From a virus: a DNA stretch of 26,731 nt. The stretch spans positions 1 to 26,731 of the IMG/VR virus record IMGVR_UViG_3300046810_000153. The stretch is one strand, 5' to 3'. Numbering within the stretch: position 1 is the stretch's first letter; the number at the start of each line of letters is the position of its first letter. Made by a program: the position numbers and the translations under genes. The notes under the pieces were generated by a model. That model was not told the origin of the DNA. It made no database searches and worked only from the letters and a program-made list of their open reading frames with translations. Positions 7,663 through 19,300 of this stretch are shown here, piece by piece.

Positions 7663-9032
7663 TGATTGAAGCGATCGACCACGCGACAGACCTGGCCCTG
7701 AGCAAGGGCATTCGGGTACTGCAAACCGGCTTTGTGGGTGGCAGCCAGGCTGCGCACGTCGCGAACCTGCTGGAATGGCTGGACCCCGAGCCCTACGCGC
7801 ACATCATCGACGCCGGTTGCGGTGTGGGGGAGGTGGCCAAGCTCATGCATGCCGCACGCCCCGACCTGACCTTTGACCTGGTGAACATCAGCGAGCACCA
7901 ACTGGGCCATGCGCCCATGGGCGAGGCGTTCACGCATTGCCTCGGTGACTTCACGCGCAACAAGCTACCCAGCGAATGCGCCGACGTGGTGATGTTCAAC
8001 AGCGCACTGTGTCAGATGCCGATCAATCAGGCCTTGAGCGAAGCCCGGCGCCTGCTGAAACCGGATGGCGTGCTGTTTGTGTGCGACCTGTCGATTGCCG
8101 AGTACCGGGAGTTTCCCGAGTTTTACGCAACCTTCATGTCGGCCTACGAATGGGAAGACGTGATTACGCGCCATGGCTTCGAGCACACGAAAACCGTGCT
8201 CCAAGACGGCGACATGACGCACTTTGCCGGCGAATTTGAGGACTTCGAGCAGTCTTTGCCCGATGCCCTGGTGTACATCGCGCAGTTCCGCAAGCAGGAG
8301 CCGGGCGAACATATGGAAGCGGTGCTGGATCGGCACCAGCGCATTGGATTTCAATTCAGCGGGGGCAAGGACTCGCTCGCGGCGCTGCTACAGGTCCGGC
8401 AACACTGGTCACGGATGACCGTCTATTGGACGAACACGGGCGACCCGGTGCCGGAGGTTCAGGCGGTGGTCGATCGTGTGCGCGCCGTGGTGCCGCACTT
8501 TGTCGAGATTGCCGGGCGCGTGAAAGAGCAGATCGCCGAGTATGGCTTGCCGTCCGACCTGATGCCGACCACTTCGACGTTGTTGGGCCTGCGCGATGCC
8601 GGGGGCACGATCGCCCTGCAAGACCGGTTCACCTGCTGTTATCACTCGCTGATGAAGCCTATGCACGATCGCATGAAGGCTGACGGCGTGACGCTGATCA
8701 TTCGCGGGCAGAAGAGCGCCGACCGGATGAAGTCGCCGCTACGTTCCGGGGCTTTGGATGACGGTGTGGAGCTGCTGTTTCCGCTGGAGCACTGGACCGA
8801 TGCCGAAGTGTTCGTGTACCTGGAGGCGAACTCCTTTGTGCCCGACTTCTATCAGCACCTGGCCGCGTCACCCGATTGCCTGACGTGCTCCGCGTACTGG
8901 AACGAAGGCCGCGCCTACTGGTTACACACCGCGCACCCCGAGGCCTATCAGGTGTACCAGGAGAAGCTGGACATCATCCGGGAGGCGGTGATGCCGCACA
9001 TTGCCCTATTCAATTTGGAGGTCAGCACATGA
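7662..9032 (+). CDS. SAM-dependent methyltransferase fused to a PAPS-reductase-like ATP pyrophosphatase
   Basis: 456 residues. Residues ~25-200 form a class I methyltransferase (motif I DAGCGVGE at 50-57; NSALCQMPINQALSEARRLLKPDGVLFVCDL at 113-143), close to small-molecule methyltransferases. Residues ~218-450 are a CysH-like domain with the PP-loop SGGKDS (233-238), RGQKSADR (348-355) and HWTDAEVFVYL (377-387). Cysteines 325-326 (CC) and 406/409 (CLTC) reproduce the [4Fe-4S] cluster motif of assimilatory APS reductases. The C-terminal catalytic cysteine of those enzymes (ECG-H tail) is absent, so sulfonucleotide reduction by the usual route is unlikely; activation by ATP for a sulfur- or nucleotide-transfer step is more likely (inference). 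The ORF is continuous across both domains; an internal start at Met218 cannot be excluded. It lies between two internal virion protein genes, which is an odd place for a metabolic enzyme. Confidence 0.85.
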   Translation: MIEAIDHATDLALSKGIRVLQTGFVGGSQAAHVANLLEWLDPEPYAHIIDAGCGVGEVAKLMHAARPDLTFDLVNISEHQLGHAPMGEAFTHCLGDFTRNKLPSECADVVMFNSALCQMPINQALSEARRLLKPDGVLFVCDLSIAEYREFPEFYATFMSAYEWEDVITRHGFEHTKTVLQDGDMTHFAGEFEDFEQSLPDALVYIAQFRKQEPGEHMEAVLDRHQRIGFQFSGGKDSLAALLQVRQHWSRMTVYWTNTGDPVPEVQAVVDRVRAVVPHFVEIAGRVKEQIAEYGLPSDLMPTTSTLLGLRDAGGTIALQDRFTCCYHSLMKPMHDRMKADGVTLIIRGQKSADRMKSPLRSGALDDGVELLFPLEHWTDAEVFVYLEANSFVPDFYQHLAASPDCLTCSAYWNEGRAYWLHTAHPEAYQVYQEKLDIIREAVMPHIALFNLEVST

Positions 9033-10258
9033 ACGGTTTTCAGATCGGGGCGGCTTTCAACGGGCTGTCGCAAGGCCTGCAACTGGGCACCAACATTCGC
9101 AAGGCGATGGATGAGTCTGAGGTGCGTAACGTCATGGCCGAAGGGCTGGACACGGCCAAGCAGGCCCGCGCCGACGACATCGCCGCCAATACCCAAGTGG
9201 GCAGCAAGGCCAACGCTGACGACACCATGACCGTGCCGACCTACGACGACACACGCGGCAACAGCTACGCCGATGCCGACGCGCAGAAGAAGGGCGCCGA
9301 GAAGAACGCGCCCAGCATGGACGAGCTGTACATGAAAAACGTCGTGCCGAAGATCAAAGAGGCGTACATCGCCCAAGGCAACATGGCGGCTGCCGACAAG
9401 TGGGATGAGTGGACGCAGGACAAGAACACCCGCACTGCGCTGGGCCACTTGAGCAAGGCCACCATTGCCGGGCGCATGGGCGACTTCGGTGCCTATGCCG
9501 ACAACATGATCAAGACCTACAACACCCCCGGGTATTACGAGGACGGTATCCACGCCGAGGGTTACGACCTGATCAAGGACAAGGACGGCAACACCACGGG
9601 CGTCAACCTCAAGCTGAAGAACAAGGAAACCGGGCAAGAGTTCACGCAGGCCGTCAACGGCACCGATGACATGCTGAACCTGGGGATTGCCGCCCTCGAT
9701 CCGCGCAAAGGTTTCGAGCTGAGCATGGCGCGGCAGACGGCACGGGATGCCAGCGCGGCCAAGATCGCCGAGAAAGGCATGGACGCCCAATACGGCATGC
9801 TGCGCGACACCAACAAGGAAGTGGTGAAGGCCAAGGCCCAATCTGCCCTGCAAGACCAGAAGGCCGGCGACAAGGAAGCAGAAGTTCGCCTGACCAAGCA
9901 ACTGGAGGGGGAGAACAAGCAAAAGGAACTGGAAACCAGGGCGACGGCCGGGTTGCTGTACAAGAAAGGCGCCTCGCCGCAGGAAGCCCATCGCATGCTG
10001 GTACAGAGTATGGCCGGCAAATTCGTCGACTACGCCGGCAAGCCGACGATGAGCCCGGGGGAAATGTCCGCGATCGCCACGCAGATGGTCGAGGAAACCT
10101 ACGGCAAAGGCGCCTTGGCCAACCCGATGGCCAACGGTTTGCCCGGCACGCAGACCACCCAAGCACCAGGCGTAGCACCGGCCGCAAGGCCAGCCGCTGC
10201 CCCCGGGAAAGGGGTTGTTCGCCTGGACACGAAGACCGGTCAAGTGTTGCCGATGTAG
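9029..10258 (+). CDS. Phage internal virion (ejection-type) protein
   Basis: 409 residues from ATG 9029 (ATGA overlap with the fusion gene; excellent GGAGGT at 9017-9022). The longer ORF from 8876 would overlap the previous gene by over 150 bases and is rejected. The protein is largely helical and charged: FQIGAAFNGLSQGLQLGTNIRKAMDE at the N-terminus, a Lys/Glu/Ala-rich coiled stretch (EKGMDAQYGMLRDTNKEVVKAKAQSALQDQKAGDKEAEVRLTKQ, residues ~245-290) and a Pro/Ala-rich tail ending GKGVVRLDTKTGQVLPM. There are no enzymatic motifs. Its place just upstream of the transglycosylase-containing giant protein resembles the consecutive internal virion proteins of podoviruses. The role as an ejection protein is inferred. 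Confidence 0.65.
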   Translation: MNGFQIGAAFNGLSQGLQLGTNIRKAMDESEVRNVMAEGLDTAKQARADDIAANTQVGSKANADDTMTVPTYDDTRGNSYADADAQKKGAEKNAPSMDELYMKNVVPKIKEAYIAQGNMAAADKWDEWTQDKNTRTALGHLSKATIAGRMGDFGAYADNMIKTYNTPGYYEDGIHAEGYDLIKDKDGNTTGVNLKLKNKETGQEFTQAVNGTDDMLNLGIAALDPRKGFELSMARQTARDASAAKIAEKGMDAQYGMLRDTNKEVVKAKAQSALQDQKAGDKEAEVRLTKQLEGENKQKELETRATAGLLYKKGASPQEAHRMLVQSMAGKFVDYAGKPTMSPGEMSAIATQMVEETYGKGALANPMANGLPGTQTTQAPGVAPAARPAAAPGKGVVRLDTKTGQVLPM

Positions 10259-10269
10259 CGGTGGCCTTA

Positions 10270-10320
10270 GCGCGGAATTGGATTTAGAATCGAACCACTT
10301 GATTCAGAATCCAACCGCGC
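10270..10320 (+). promoter_or_regulatory. Long hairpin with embedded direct repeat in the leader of the giant gene
   Basis: The 75-base gap before the giant gene contains a hairpin of about 18 base pairs. GCGCGG (10270-10275) pairs with CCGCGC (10315-10320), TTGGATT (10278-10284) with AATCCAA (10308-10314), and GAATC (10287-10291) with GATTC (10301-10305), around a 9-base loop. A near-perfect direct repeat with 20-base spacing, GATTTAGAATCGAACC and GATTCAGAATCCAACC (14 of 16 identical), occupies 10281-10296 and 10301-10316. TAGAAT (10285-10290) could be a -10 element. No T-run follows, so a standard terminator is unlikely. The hairpin ends 13 bases before the GTG start and may control expression of the giant gene. 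Confidence 0.5.
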
Positions 10321-10333
10321 CGAGGGCACACCC

Positions 10334-13300
10334 GTGGCAGAAAACCTCTTTCTCAAGACGCCGACAACCGCTACTGGTTCGGTGCCCGTCGCGCCCCCGG
10401 TCCCTGAATTCAACTTTTCCAGCCGGCGTTCCTCCCCGGATGCTGGGGGTATGCCCAGTGCGGCTGCCAGCCTGTCCCAAGGCATGCTCCCCCCGCCTGA
10501 CCTGCAACCGCTCTTCGAGCAAGCCTCGTCGACCTACGGCGTGCCCATCAACGTCTTGGCGGCACTGGCGCAGCAGGAATCGAGTTACCGCGCCGATGCC
10601 GTGGGTGTCGATACCAAGTGGGGCAAGGCCAAAGGCCTGATGCAATACATCGACCCGACCGCGAAGGGCATGGGCATCAATGCCATGGACGCCGCGCAGT
10701 CGATCGATGCCGCCGCCAAACAGTTCAAGGACCGCTTGGACAAAGGCTATACGGTGCAAGAGGCGATCGCCGCGCACCATGGCGGCGATGACCGCGCCCA
10801 GTGGGGACCGAAGACCGCCAAGTACGTTCAGGACGTCATGGGCAAGGCCGGCACCATCGATCAGGAAATGACGGCCGGCAAGATTCTGAGCGAGGCGCAG
10901 AACCAGCAGGACATCCCCGGCCTGCAAGCGCAAGCCGACGCCGAAGAGCCCGGCCGCTACAAGGTGATGACCGAAGCCGACGCCGCGCATTACATCAAGC
11001 GCCAAGACTTGGCCAGCGGCAAAGGTGCGCTGGAGAACGCGAAGAACGCCATCGGCGGGTATGACGCGCCGTCGCCGCTGACGATCCCGATTCAGCAGCG
11101 CGCTGAAGAGCTGGTGAACGGGCAACAACCGCCGTCGCCGCTGACTGTCACCAATCAGGCGCGTGCGAAGGCTGGCTTTGGGCCGCGTGACGACCTGCCG
11201 CCTGATGACTTCATGGCGGCCACCAGCAAGCAGTTGCAGAACTTCGGGCCGCACATGCGCAACGCCGTGGGCGGCATGATCCGCTCCTACGGCGAACAGG
11301 TGGACGACCAGACCCTGGTGTCCAACGCACAGAACGCCGGCATCATCGATCGCATGAAGGACAGCGGCGCCCTGACCATGGTTCAGGACGAGCGCGGTAA
11401 CTTCACACCGACCCTGCCGGACGGCAAACCGGCCGATGTTTCCGCCATGGCGGCCTACATCCGCCAGAACGCCCCGGACCTGATGACCCCGGACGAAGCC
11501 GGCACCATGCTGGGCATGAAGCCCAACGAAGTGTCGGCCTACGGCCGCAAGATGAGCAAAGAGGCGCGCCGCGACGAGCTGAAGGTGAACCCGGACGGGC
11601 CGCTGGCCAAGTACGGCAGCATGATCATCGGTTCGACCGCCGAAATGGCCCCGGCGATCCTGACCGGCATGGTGACGCGCAACCCGAAACTGGCGCTGTC
11701 GATGATTGGCGGCCAAGTCTATGGCCAGAGCTACAACGAAGCGCGGGGCAAACTGAACCCGCAGGATGCCGCGACCTACGCGATTTTGCAGGCCGCCGCC
11801 GAGGCGATCCCGGAAGCCTTGCCGCTTCATTACATCCTCAAGCCCGGCGTGAACATCTTCAAAGGCATGCTCAAAGCCGGCACCGCCGAGGCCTTGCAGG
11901 AAGAGTTCACCCAGCTCATCCAGACCGGTCTGGACAAAGGTTCGATCAACCCGAACATGACCTGGGAAGAGGCGCGTCAGCAACTGATCGACGCGCCGAT
12001 CGTGGGTTTTGGCTCCGGTGCGGCCATGCATGCCGGTGCGCAAGGCTTGCAGAAGGGCGCCGAGGCGCTGAAAAGCCCGGGCGCCAAGTTGGGCGACGTG
12101 CTCAACGATGAGGTCAACCGGACTGATATTTCTGGTGGCACCAGTGAAGAAGCGGTGCGCCGCCTCGATCCGAACAACTACCAGGGCGAGCAGACCGGCC
12201 CCGGTGAACAGGTGTGGAACCCGGGCGAAAAACCAGCGCCTGGCCCGGTCGGTTCGCTGGCCCACGCTGCCAGTCTGGCCACGCAAAGCCAAGACGCGCA
12301 GCGCGTCACCGTGCAAACCCCGACCGGTCCCGTCACCGGCACCCTCGAATCGTATCAACCCGGGCAGAAAGATTCGTGGGAAGCCCGCGTGCTCTCCGAC
12401 GATGGCCAGTATTACCACTACACCGACAAGGACGGCGTGACCATCACGCCGGAAGGTCCGGCGCCTGGCGAAACACCGCTGGCCAGCGAGCCGGCCGCCG
12501 ATGAGCAACCGATGGCCAGCGACACGCTGAGCCCCTTCGAGCGCAACCAACTGCGCGCTGCCGGCTACGACGATGATCAACTGGGCGCGATGACGGACGA
12601 AGAGGGCCAACAAGCCCTGTGGCAGATGGAGCTGGACGGCTCGCACATTCCGACACTGACCGATGAGGTGGACATTCCCACCCTGACCGACCGTGTGGAC
12701 GGCCCGATTCCAACCCTGACCGACGTTGTGAAAAAGGGCGTGGACATTCCGACCCTCACGGACGTCGTGAAGCCTGGCCCGATCCCGACCCTCACGGATG
12801 TCGTGAAAAAAGGTGTGGAAATCCCCACCCTTCACGATGAGGTGGAAGTCCCGACGCTGACGGACGTGGTGGAAAAGGGTGTGGAAATTCCGACCCTGAC
12901 CGAGGAAGTGCCGACCCTGAAGAACGTGGTCGCGCCGCCCGGCACCCCGGACTACACGGCGATGGACTTCCCGCAGTTGCGCGCCGCACTGAAGGAAACC
13001 GCCGCCGACATCAAGGTTGCGCCGAAAAACGCCTCTCTCCAGGTGAAGCGCAAGGCGATTGAAAAGGCGATCCTCGCCAAGTCGAAAGAGGTGGCCAAGC
13101 CCGTCGAGCCGGCAAATGCCGAGGCACAACCGGCAAATGCCGAGGCACAACCGGCAAATGCCGCTGAGCCCGTGGCGAATGTGGCGAAAGCGGCGAAAAC
13201 CGAAGAGACGACCAAGCCCGTCAAGTGGTTTGGAAGCCGCGCCAAGGCCGAAGGCTACATCTTCGCCAAAGACATGCGCGACACCCATGAAGTGGTCGAC

Positions 13301-16300
13301 GTGGGCAAGTCGCGCTTTGAAGTGCGCGAAATTGGCCAGGCTGAGCCGGTCGAGGCTGAACCGGCCGGCAAGCCGGACTCCCGTGCGGAGCGCAGAAAGC
13401 TGCCTTCGGCGGTAGAGGGTGAATTGCATACGGCACTTCACACGCTGAACATGGCCGAGGAACGCCTAAAGCGTGCGTTCAGGGCACGCGGCAAAGATGA
13501 TCCGGTGGTTCAGGCGTTGGTGGAAGAGTTGCGCCCCGGCATTGCCAAGGCCCGCGAAACCCTGCGCAAGGTCGAGCGCAGCGCAGTCGAAAGCGGCGCC
13601 GACTACAACAAGGTGCTCGCTGAAACCGATGGCGTACCCGACCTGTCGGCTTATGGCCTCGATGATAGTCCTGCCGAAGCAGCCCCTGAAGCCAAGCCGG
13701 TCGAAGCCGCCCCCGCCGTGGAAAAGGCCGCCGCCAAAACCCCACAGCAGAAGGCCAAAGTCCTCAAGGCCAAGCGCCAAGAGGAAACCCGCGTCACGCT
13801 GGGCGTGAAGGAAGGCGAGAAGTTCACCATGTCGGCCGACGTCGGCTATGCCACGGCCGGGCGCACCTACACCCTGGACACGATCGGCAGCGATGGTGTC
13901 GCCTACGTCAGCGGCGAAGGCGGCAGCACCACCAACCTGTCGCGTGCTGACCTGATCAGCGCCGTCAACAAAGGCGTGACCTTCAGCAAGATCGGCGAGG
14001 CCAGCAACACCGAGGCTGAGAAACCCAAGGCGCCAGTCAGCACCGCGCCCGAGCATGCCCATGTCGGTGTCGACGATCGCGAGCTGGGCGAGATTGTGGC
14101 CGAGTTCGACGCCGCGCTGGAGGAATCGCAAGATCCCGACGACCAGGTACATCACCTGTTCGACGCGCCGGCCAAAAACGAAGTGGTACGCCTGAAGGAC
14201 AAGGCGATGGTCTACCAAAAGGACCACGGGTGGATGACGCTGGACGAGGCCAAGGCGCAAATTGCCGAGTGGAAGGCGCACACCAACGCGCAATACGACG
14301 ACCAAGACAGCCGTATTGCCAACAGCGAGCGGGTGGTGTTGTCGTTCTTTGACCTGTCGGGCAAGTGGTCGCAACCATGGGAAGAGGCCGGTTATCAAGT
14401 CTACCGGTTCGACATCCAGGACGACCCGGTAATGGGCGACGTTCACAATTTCTCGACCGAGTTTTTCAACGACTGGTTTGGCAACTTCGAGGGCCAGGAC
14501 GTCTACGCCATTCTGTCGGCCAACCCTTGCACTGACTTTGCTGTGTCGGGAGCGCGCCACTTTGCCGCCAAGGATGCGGACGGGCGCACCGTCGCCTCGG
14601 TCAAGTTGGTTCACCAGACCTTGGCCGCGATCGAGTATTTCAAGCCGGCGATTTGGGCGATTGAAAACCCGGTCGGGCGCATCGAGAAACTGGGCAGCCT
14701 GCCGCCTTGGCGCCTGTCGTTCGACCCGTACCACCTGGGCGACCCCTACACCAAGAAGACCTTGATTTGGGGCCGCTTCAACGCGGACCTGCCGGTTGCC
14801 CCGGTGGAGCCTACCGAAGGCTCGAAAATGCACAGCCAGTACGGCGGCAAGAGCATCGCCACCAAAAACGCGCGCAGTGCGACCCCGGAAGGTTTCTCCT
14901 ACGGCTTCTTCATGGCCAACAACGCCATTGATAACCCGGTCATGGCGATCAGCAACAAATACGATCGTCTCGACCCCGACGCGATCGCGGGTGCTGTCGA
15001 CGCCGGCATGACCGAGCAAGACATCGATGAGGTGGTGGAAGACTTCTACTACCAAGACCTCGACGACGCGGCCGCCAATGAGGCGCTGCGCGAAGCCACC
15101 GCCGAGCGCACCGACGAGGATGTCGAAGACGCCGAAGTGGTTGAACCGGCCGAAGCGCCGGCCGCTGAGCCTGAACCGGGCGACCTGATTGGCCAGGAAA
15201 TCGAGAAGGCCAAGCAGCGCATGATGCGGCTGCGCCGTGAAGGTGCTGATCAGACCAAGTTGCTTGCCGCAGAAACCCGCTTGCGCAAAATGCGCACGGC
15301 CGCCGTTCAAGCGGACGACTGGATCGAGGCCGCCCGTGCGGGTGATGAAAGCGCACTGGCCAAGCTGGAAGAGGCCGGTTTTATCGACACGGCCGACGCC
15401 TTGCGTGCCGAGCCGAAGAGTAAGACAGCCCTGCTGGCCGAGCTTAAAACCGAACTTGGCGCCTTGGCGGATCGCGCCATGGATGCCGGCCAAGGCAAGA
15501 TGTCTGGCCAGCTTCGCGGCTTTACGCTTGGCATGAAGGCTACCGATAGCAACCTGTCTCGCGCTTGGGTAGACGAGGTAGTGGCCGATTCCAAAAAGCG
15601 CGTAGAGCGGGCAGAGAAAGCGAGCGCCAAGACCAAACCGGAGAAAGCGCCGGCACCGGCACCGAAGAAAGGCCCGAAAGCGCTGGGCAAAAACAGCGAC
15701 GGCAAGGTGGTGTTCGAGGACGAGAACGGCGTGCGTTCCGTGGCCGACAGCGGTGTTCGCATCGAAGAGAAGGTGACGCTGCGCCCGACCCGCGCCGGCA
15801 TGCAGGTATCGATCGAGGACCGCGAAGACCGGTTCAAGACCACCGAAGAGCTGGCCGCCGAGCAGGCGCAAGCAGCGCCGGCAGAAGCGCCGAAGCCGGT
15901 CGAAAACACGATTTTCACCGAGGACGCCGCCGCCAAGGCCCGCGCCATCCTGAAAGCCAAGCTCAACGGCTCGCAGTTGAACAGCGGGATCGACCCGGAA
16001 ATCTTGCAGGCAGGCATTACGCTGGCCGGCTACCATATCGAAAAAGGGGCGCGCTCCTTTGCCGCTTATGCCAAGGCCATGGTCGAAGACCTGGGCGACG
16101 TGGTAAAACCGTACCTGAAGTCGTGGTACATGGGCGTTAAATACGACCCGCGTGCCACCGGCTTTACCGGCATGAGCAGTGCCGGCGACGTGGAAGACTT
16201 CGACGTCGATGCCGTTAACACCGATGAGGCAACACCTGATGACATCAGCACAGCTAAGGCAGATGGTTCTGCAAATGCTGACGGACAGCAACCCGACGAC

Positions 16301-19300
16301 CGTCAAGCGGATGGAACGAGCGGGAACACTGGTGCCGTTGGTAAACGGCCTGATGGCGGACTACGCGGAGAGCGTGGAGAGCGCCCGGCAGATGGCGCTA
16401 AGCCAACAAGCGGGAAATCGCGACCTGGACAAACTGAACTACCAGTTTCAGACGATTCCCGAAGTGGCCCTGCAACAGGTGCAAGAGCGGATCAACGCAA
16501 CTACCGGATTCAGCCAGGCGAGCTGAAGCGCACCGGTTCGTGGAAAGCCACGGCCGAGCAGAACGTCAAAATCGTTGAGCTGGTCAAGCAGATCCTGAGC
16601 GAGAATCGCCAGGCCACGCCTGAAGAAAAGGCACTGCTGACCAAGTTTACCGGCTGGGGCGCCTCGGAAATCGCCAACGGCGTGTTCCCCGACAAGTACG
16701 GTCGCTACAAAGACCCGAGCTGGCAAGCGCTGGGCGAACGCCTGAAAGCGGCGATGACCCCGGAAGAATACGCCCAAGCCCGCCGTTCGACCCAATACGC
16801 GCACTACACCAGCGAGCCCATCATCCGCAGCGTCTACGCCGCGCTTGATCGCCTTGGCTTCAACGGTGGCCAAGTGTTGGAGCCGGGCATGGGTATCGGC
16901 CTGTTCAACGGCCTGATGCCGGACGCGATCGCCAGCAACAGCTCCTACACGGGTGTCGAGTACGACACCTTCACCGGCAACATCGGCAAGTTGCTGTACC
17001 CGCAAAGCAACATCCTCATCGGCGATTACGCGCAGACCAAGTTGCCGCGTGACTTCTTCGACGCTGCGATCGGCAACCCGCCATTCAGCCAGACCAAGGT
17101 TCAGGGCGACCCCGAGTACCGCAAACAAGCGTTCTTGCTCCATGACTACTTCTTTGCCAAGACCATCGACCGCGTGAAACCGGGCGGCCTGCTGGTGTTC
17201 GTCACCAGCAAGGGCACCATGGACAAGGCCAGCGATCGAGCGCGCAAGTACCTGATGGAACGGGCCGACCTGGTGGGTGCGATCCGCCTGCCGCAGACCG
17301 CGTTCAAGGACAACGCCGGCACCGAAGTGGTCACGGACGTGATTTTCCTGCGCAAACGCGACACCGACGAGTTGCCGCTGGGCAAGGAGTGGGGCGGCCT
17401 CGCCGAAGTGCCGACCGCGCAAGGCCCGGCGATGGTCAACCAATACTTCGCCGCACACCCGGAAATGGTCCTCGGCCGTCACGCCAAGACCGGCAGCATG
17501 TACCGTGCTGACGAATACACCGTGGAGCCGATCGAGGGCGGCGACATCGAGCAGCAGTTCGCCAAGGCGATCGAGAACCTGCCGGAAAACATCTACCGGC
17601 CACCACAAGGCAGCCCGGCCGAAGCGGCCGCCGTGCAACGTCGCGACTACGACCCGAAAATCAAGAAGGAAGGCGGGGTATACGTCGCGGACGACGGCAC
17701 GCTGATGCAAGTCAGCAGTGGCCAAGGTACGCCGCTGGTCAATCGCATGGGCAGCAACGGCCAGGACATCGACCTCAAACCGCGTGAAGTGGAGTGGTTG
17801 AAAGGCTGGGCCGGCGTGCGTGATGCGCTGAAACAGGCGCAATACGACCAGTTGAACGACGGCCCGTGGGAGAAGTCGCTGAAGGCCTTGAACAAGACCT
17901 ACGACGCCTTCACCAAAACCCACGGCCCGCTGATGTCGCACACCATCAGCGAGCGTGAGAGCGAGAACGAAGACGGCACCGTCACCACCACCGTCATGCG
18001 CCGCTTCAAGAATGACCCGTTGATTCGTCTGGATGTCGAGGGGCCGCTGGCTTCTGCCCTGGAGAACTACGACACCGAGGGCAACATCAGCAAGGCGCCG
18101 GTCCTGCTTGGTCGCACCATCAACAAGCCAAGCGCGCCGACCATTACCAGCACGCAGGACGCGATGTTTGTCTCGCTCAACGATCTTGGCCGCTTTGACC
18201 TGGCGCACGTCGCCAAGTTGGCCGGCAAGACCGAGGCCGAAGCCATCGACGAGCTGGGTACGGCGATCTATCAAGACCCGTCTGCCGGCTGGACAACGGC
18301 CGACGACTACCTGTCGGGCAACGTGCGCCGCAAACTCCATGAAGCCGAAGCCGCGGCGCGCCTGAACAAGGACTACGCACGCAACGTTGAGCCGTTGAAG
18401 AACGTGCAACCGCGTGCCTTGGCCCCGCAGGACATCACCGTACAACTGGGCTCCGCATGGGTGCCACCGACCGACATCGAGAACTTTGCCGCCGAAGTCA
18501 TGGGCGAGAAGTACAGCATCCGCTACCTGCCGAAGGCGGCGCAGTGGACCGTCGACGGTGCGTCAAGCCGTGTCTCGGAGTGGGGCACGGGTGACAAGAA
18601 GTCGGGTGACATCCTCGAAGGCGTGTTGAACAACCGCCAGATGAAGGTCACGTACAAGGACGCGGAAGGCAAGACCCACACCGACGCCGAAGGCACGGAG
18701 AAGGTCAACGACATCGCCAAGAAACTGCGCGCCGAGTTCAAGCGCTGGATTTGGAAGGACAAGCACCGCGCTGACCGGCTGGCCACCTACTACAACGAAA
18801 ACTACAACAACATCGCGCCGCGTGAGTTCGACGGCAGCCACCTGACCCTGCCCGGCGTGTCGGCGCGCTTTAACTTGCGTCCGCACCAGAAGCGCGGCAT
18901 CTGGCGCACCATTCAGCAGGGCGACACCTACTACGCGCACGCGGTCGGTGCCGGCAAGACCTTCACCATGATCGCGGCCGGCATGGAAGAGCGCCGCCTG
19001 GGCTTGTCCAAGAAGCCGATGTACGTGGTGCCCAACCATATGCTCGCGCAATTCTCCAAAGAGTTCCTGGAGCTGTACCCGACTGCGCAGATCATGGTCG
19101 CGGATGAACAGAATTTTCACACCAACAACCGCCGCAAGTTCGTCGCGCAAGCGGCCTTGAACGACCCGGACGCGATCGTTATCACCCACTCGGCCTTCGG
19201 GCGCATTGGCATGAGCCCCGAGTTCAGCCAGCGCTTTATCACCGAGCAGATTGACGATTGGAAAGCGGCACTGGACGAGGCCGACAAGAGCGATCGTGTC

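Noticed and set aside
8876-9028. 51-codon N-terminal extension of the internal virion gene at 9029
   Set aside because: It overlaps the methyltransferase-pyrophosphatase gene, and the GGAGGT site clearly serves ATG 9029.
8313-9032. Separate PAPS-reductase gene starting at the internal Met218 of the fusion
   Set aside because: The frame is continuous and no good ribosome binding site lies directly upstream, so a single fused gene is preferred, though internal initiation is not excluded.
13109-13163. CRISPR-like repeats
   Set aside because: Units are contiguous with no spacers and code for PANAEAQ in frame; it is a tandem duplication.
10304-13441. Antisense open frame of 1045 codons opposite the giant gene
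   Set aside because: Arg/His/Gly/Leu-rich composition without motifs; it mirrors the G/C-ending codons of the (+) gene.
13466-16306. Antisense open frame of 946 codons
   Set aside because: Overlaps the cytosine methyltransferase domain on the other strand and reads as a compositional shadow.
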